Source: Aeromonas sobria (lineage in GTDB: Bacteria; Pseudomonadota; Gammaproteobacteria; Enterobacterales; Aeromonadaceae). Taken from it: 64,000 nt of DNA. This document shows positions 63,529 to 64,000 of this stretch, one piece after another (the first letter of the stretch is position 1; every line of letters begins with the position of its first letter). Location of the stretch: assembly GCF_000820145.1 (NCBI RefSeq), contig NZ_CDBW01000032.1, positions 248,001-312,000 of the forward strand. The letters run 5' to 3'. The notes under the pieces are model-generated. The model searched no databases. It was given only the letters and a program-made list of their open reading frames with translations, and was not told where the DNA came from. A program made the position numbers and the translations under genes.

Positions 63529-64000
63529 ATGCGATGGTTAATCCAGGTTGTGAGTCTATTATCATCCTGTTCCGTGTGTGCAGTAGGGATTAATCATGAC
63601 TTCAGGCCATTAACACATCTGAATAAGCTGGCATTTTATGACTACACGATCACCCGATTTGAGTTTGATGAAAACTTTATCGTGCTTGATTTTGATAAAG
63701 TGGAACAAAAATTCAAAGATAAATCTGTTAACTTGGTAATTGAAACCAATATTCCTGAAGCAGAAACAGATGTCGGTTATAAATTAAGTATTGATAGCAA
63801 TGAATCTATCTGTAAGCGAGATGGTGTCGTCATGCAGCAAGATTTTATCGATGTACTGATTGATGATAAACCTTTTGTTAAAAATAAAATGACGTTTGAT
63901 TCATTTCCATCGGTCACCGATGATGGGTATTTGAAGAGTAGTAATGTGATGACATTGACTAGCCAAATTATCAATCATCAAGGTTTATTGTGTCAGGGAA
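63529..64000 (+). CDS. exported protein of fimbrial operon (partial)
   Basis: Open to the window edge. Begins MRWLIQVVSLLSSCSVCAVG, a signal-like segment; an in-frame ATG at 63514 would add MKRIF. The 157 visible residues are AT-rich in coding sequence and Asp-, Glu- and Val-rich, with Cys at about 91 and 155 (ESICKRDG; LLCQG). I do not recognise the family. Position after a CS5-like pilin suggests a minor pilin or accessory subunit. Confidence 0.55.
   Translation, partial: MRWLIQVVSLLSSCSVCAVGINHDFRPLTHLNKLAFYDYTITRFEFDENFIVLDFDKVEQKFKDKSVNLVIETNIPEAETDVGYKLSIDSNESICKRDGVVMQQDFIDVLIDDKPFVKNKMTFDSFPSVTDDGYLKSSNVMTLTSQIINHQGLLCQG

Noticed and set aside
1..64000. CRISPR arrays, tRNA, rRNA, plasmid or phage genes
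   Set aside because: No regularly spaced identical repeats with spacers, no cloverleaf or rRNA signature and no phage or plasmid replication genes were seen. The short tandem repeat at 27247 is not CRISPR-like.

Overview
The window reads as one ordinary stretch of chromosome from a gammaproteobacterium, most likely Aeromonas or a close relative. The protein set and gene neighbourhoods (sap/psp, ycjXF, yfiRNB, phhAB-tyrR, fadR/nhaB/dsbB, guaBA, xseA) are those of the Vibrio/Aeromonas/Enterobacteria group, coding density is high and most of the DNA is GC-rich. The genus is an inference from gene content; no rRNA or tRNA gene was seen. Gene names rest on recognition of the translated sequences, not on a database search.

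Layout. (1) 1-7.7 kb: sapB (cut by the window edge) and sapA, then pspF divergent from a sigma54-driven pspABC operon, then ycjX and ycjF: an envelope-stress and peptide-uptake block. (2) 7.9-14.6 kb: a LysR regulator and a ydcSTUV-patD cassette for uptake of a polyamine-like substrate plus aminobutyraldehyde oxidation. (3) 14.7-17.9 kb: phhA-phhB and tyrR, with two TyrR-like boxes before phhA and a duplicated 3' end of phhB. (4) 18.0-20.4 kb: yfiR-yfiN-yfiB, a periplasm-to-cytoplasm cyclic-di-GMP switch. (5) 20.4-28.8 kb: a TerC-type protein, an ATP-NAD-kinase-family protein, yfcL, an acyl-CoA-ligase-like enzyme, a methionine-gamma-lyase-like enzyme, a 2-oxoglutarate/Fe(II) oxygenase-family protein, a gene-poor 0.55 kb and a Bcr-type exporter. 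(6) 28.9-32.0 kb: two large polytopic membrane proteins resembling GT-C glycosyltransferases, with two palindromic repeats at their upstream end. (7) 32.2-38.7 kb: a tight operon of a small membrane cytochrome-b-like protein, a 996-residue beta-propeller/hexaheme cytochrome c, an FTR1 iron permease, a flavoprotein and a small exported protein, preceded by a Fur-box-like sequence. This is the most interesting part of the window. (8) 38.7-46 kb: a UPF0114 protein, guaBA, a poorly coding 0.9 kb, a cytochrome b561, an IS5-type transposase remnant and xseA. (9) 46.2-52.6 kb: a third GT-C-like protein, a leaderless 5'-nucleotidase-family protein, dcuC and two small exported proteins. (10) 52.8-60.4 kb: fadR divergent from nhaB-dsbB, a 46-residue membrane protein, yaeQ, an AEC transporter and a sigma54 activator with a cysteine-rich GAF-like sensor. 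(11) 60.7-64 kb: a CSS/EAL phosphodiesterase and the start of an AT-rich, probably acquired fimbrial operon with a CS5-like pilin.

How the parts fit. Region 7 suggests ferrous iron uptake in which a secreted multiheme cytochrome and a membrane cytochrome replace the copper oxidase or peroxidase that usually feeds FTR1. Cyclic-di-GMP enzymes occur twice, the second time next to a pilus locus. Aromatic amino-acid breakdown lies beside its likely regulator. Many intergenic hairpins mark transcription-unit ends.
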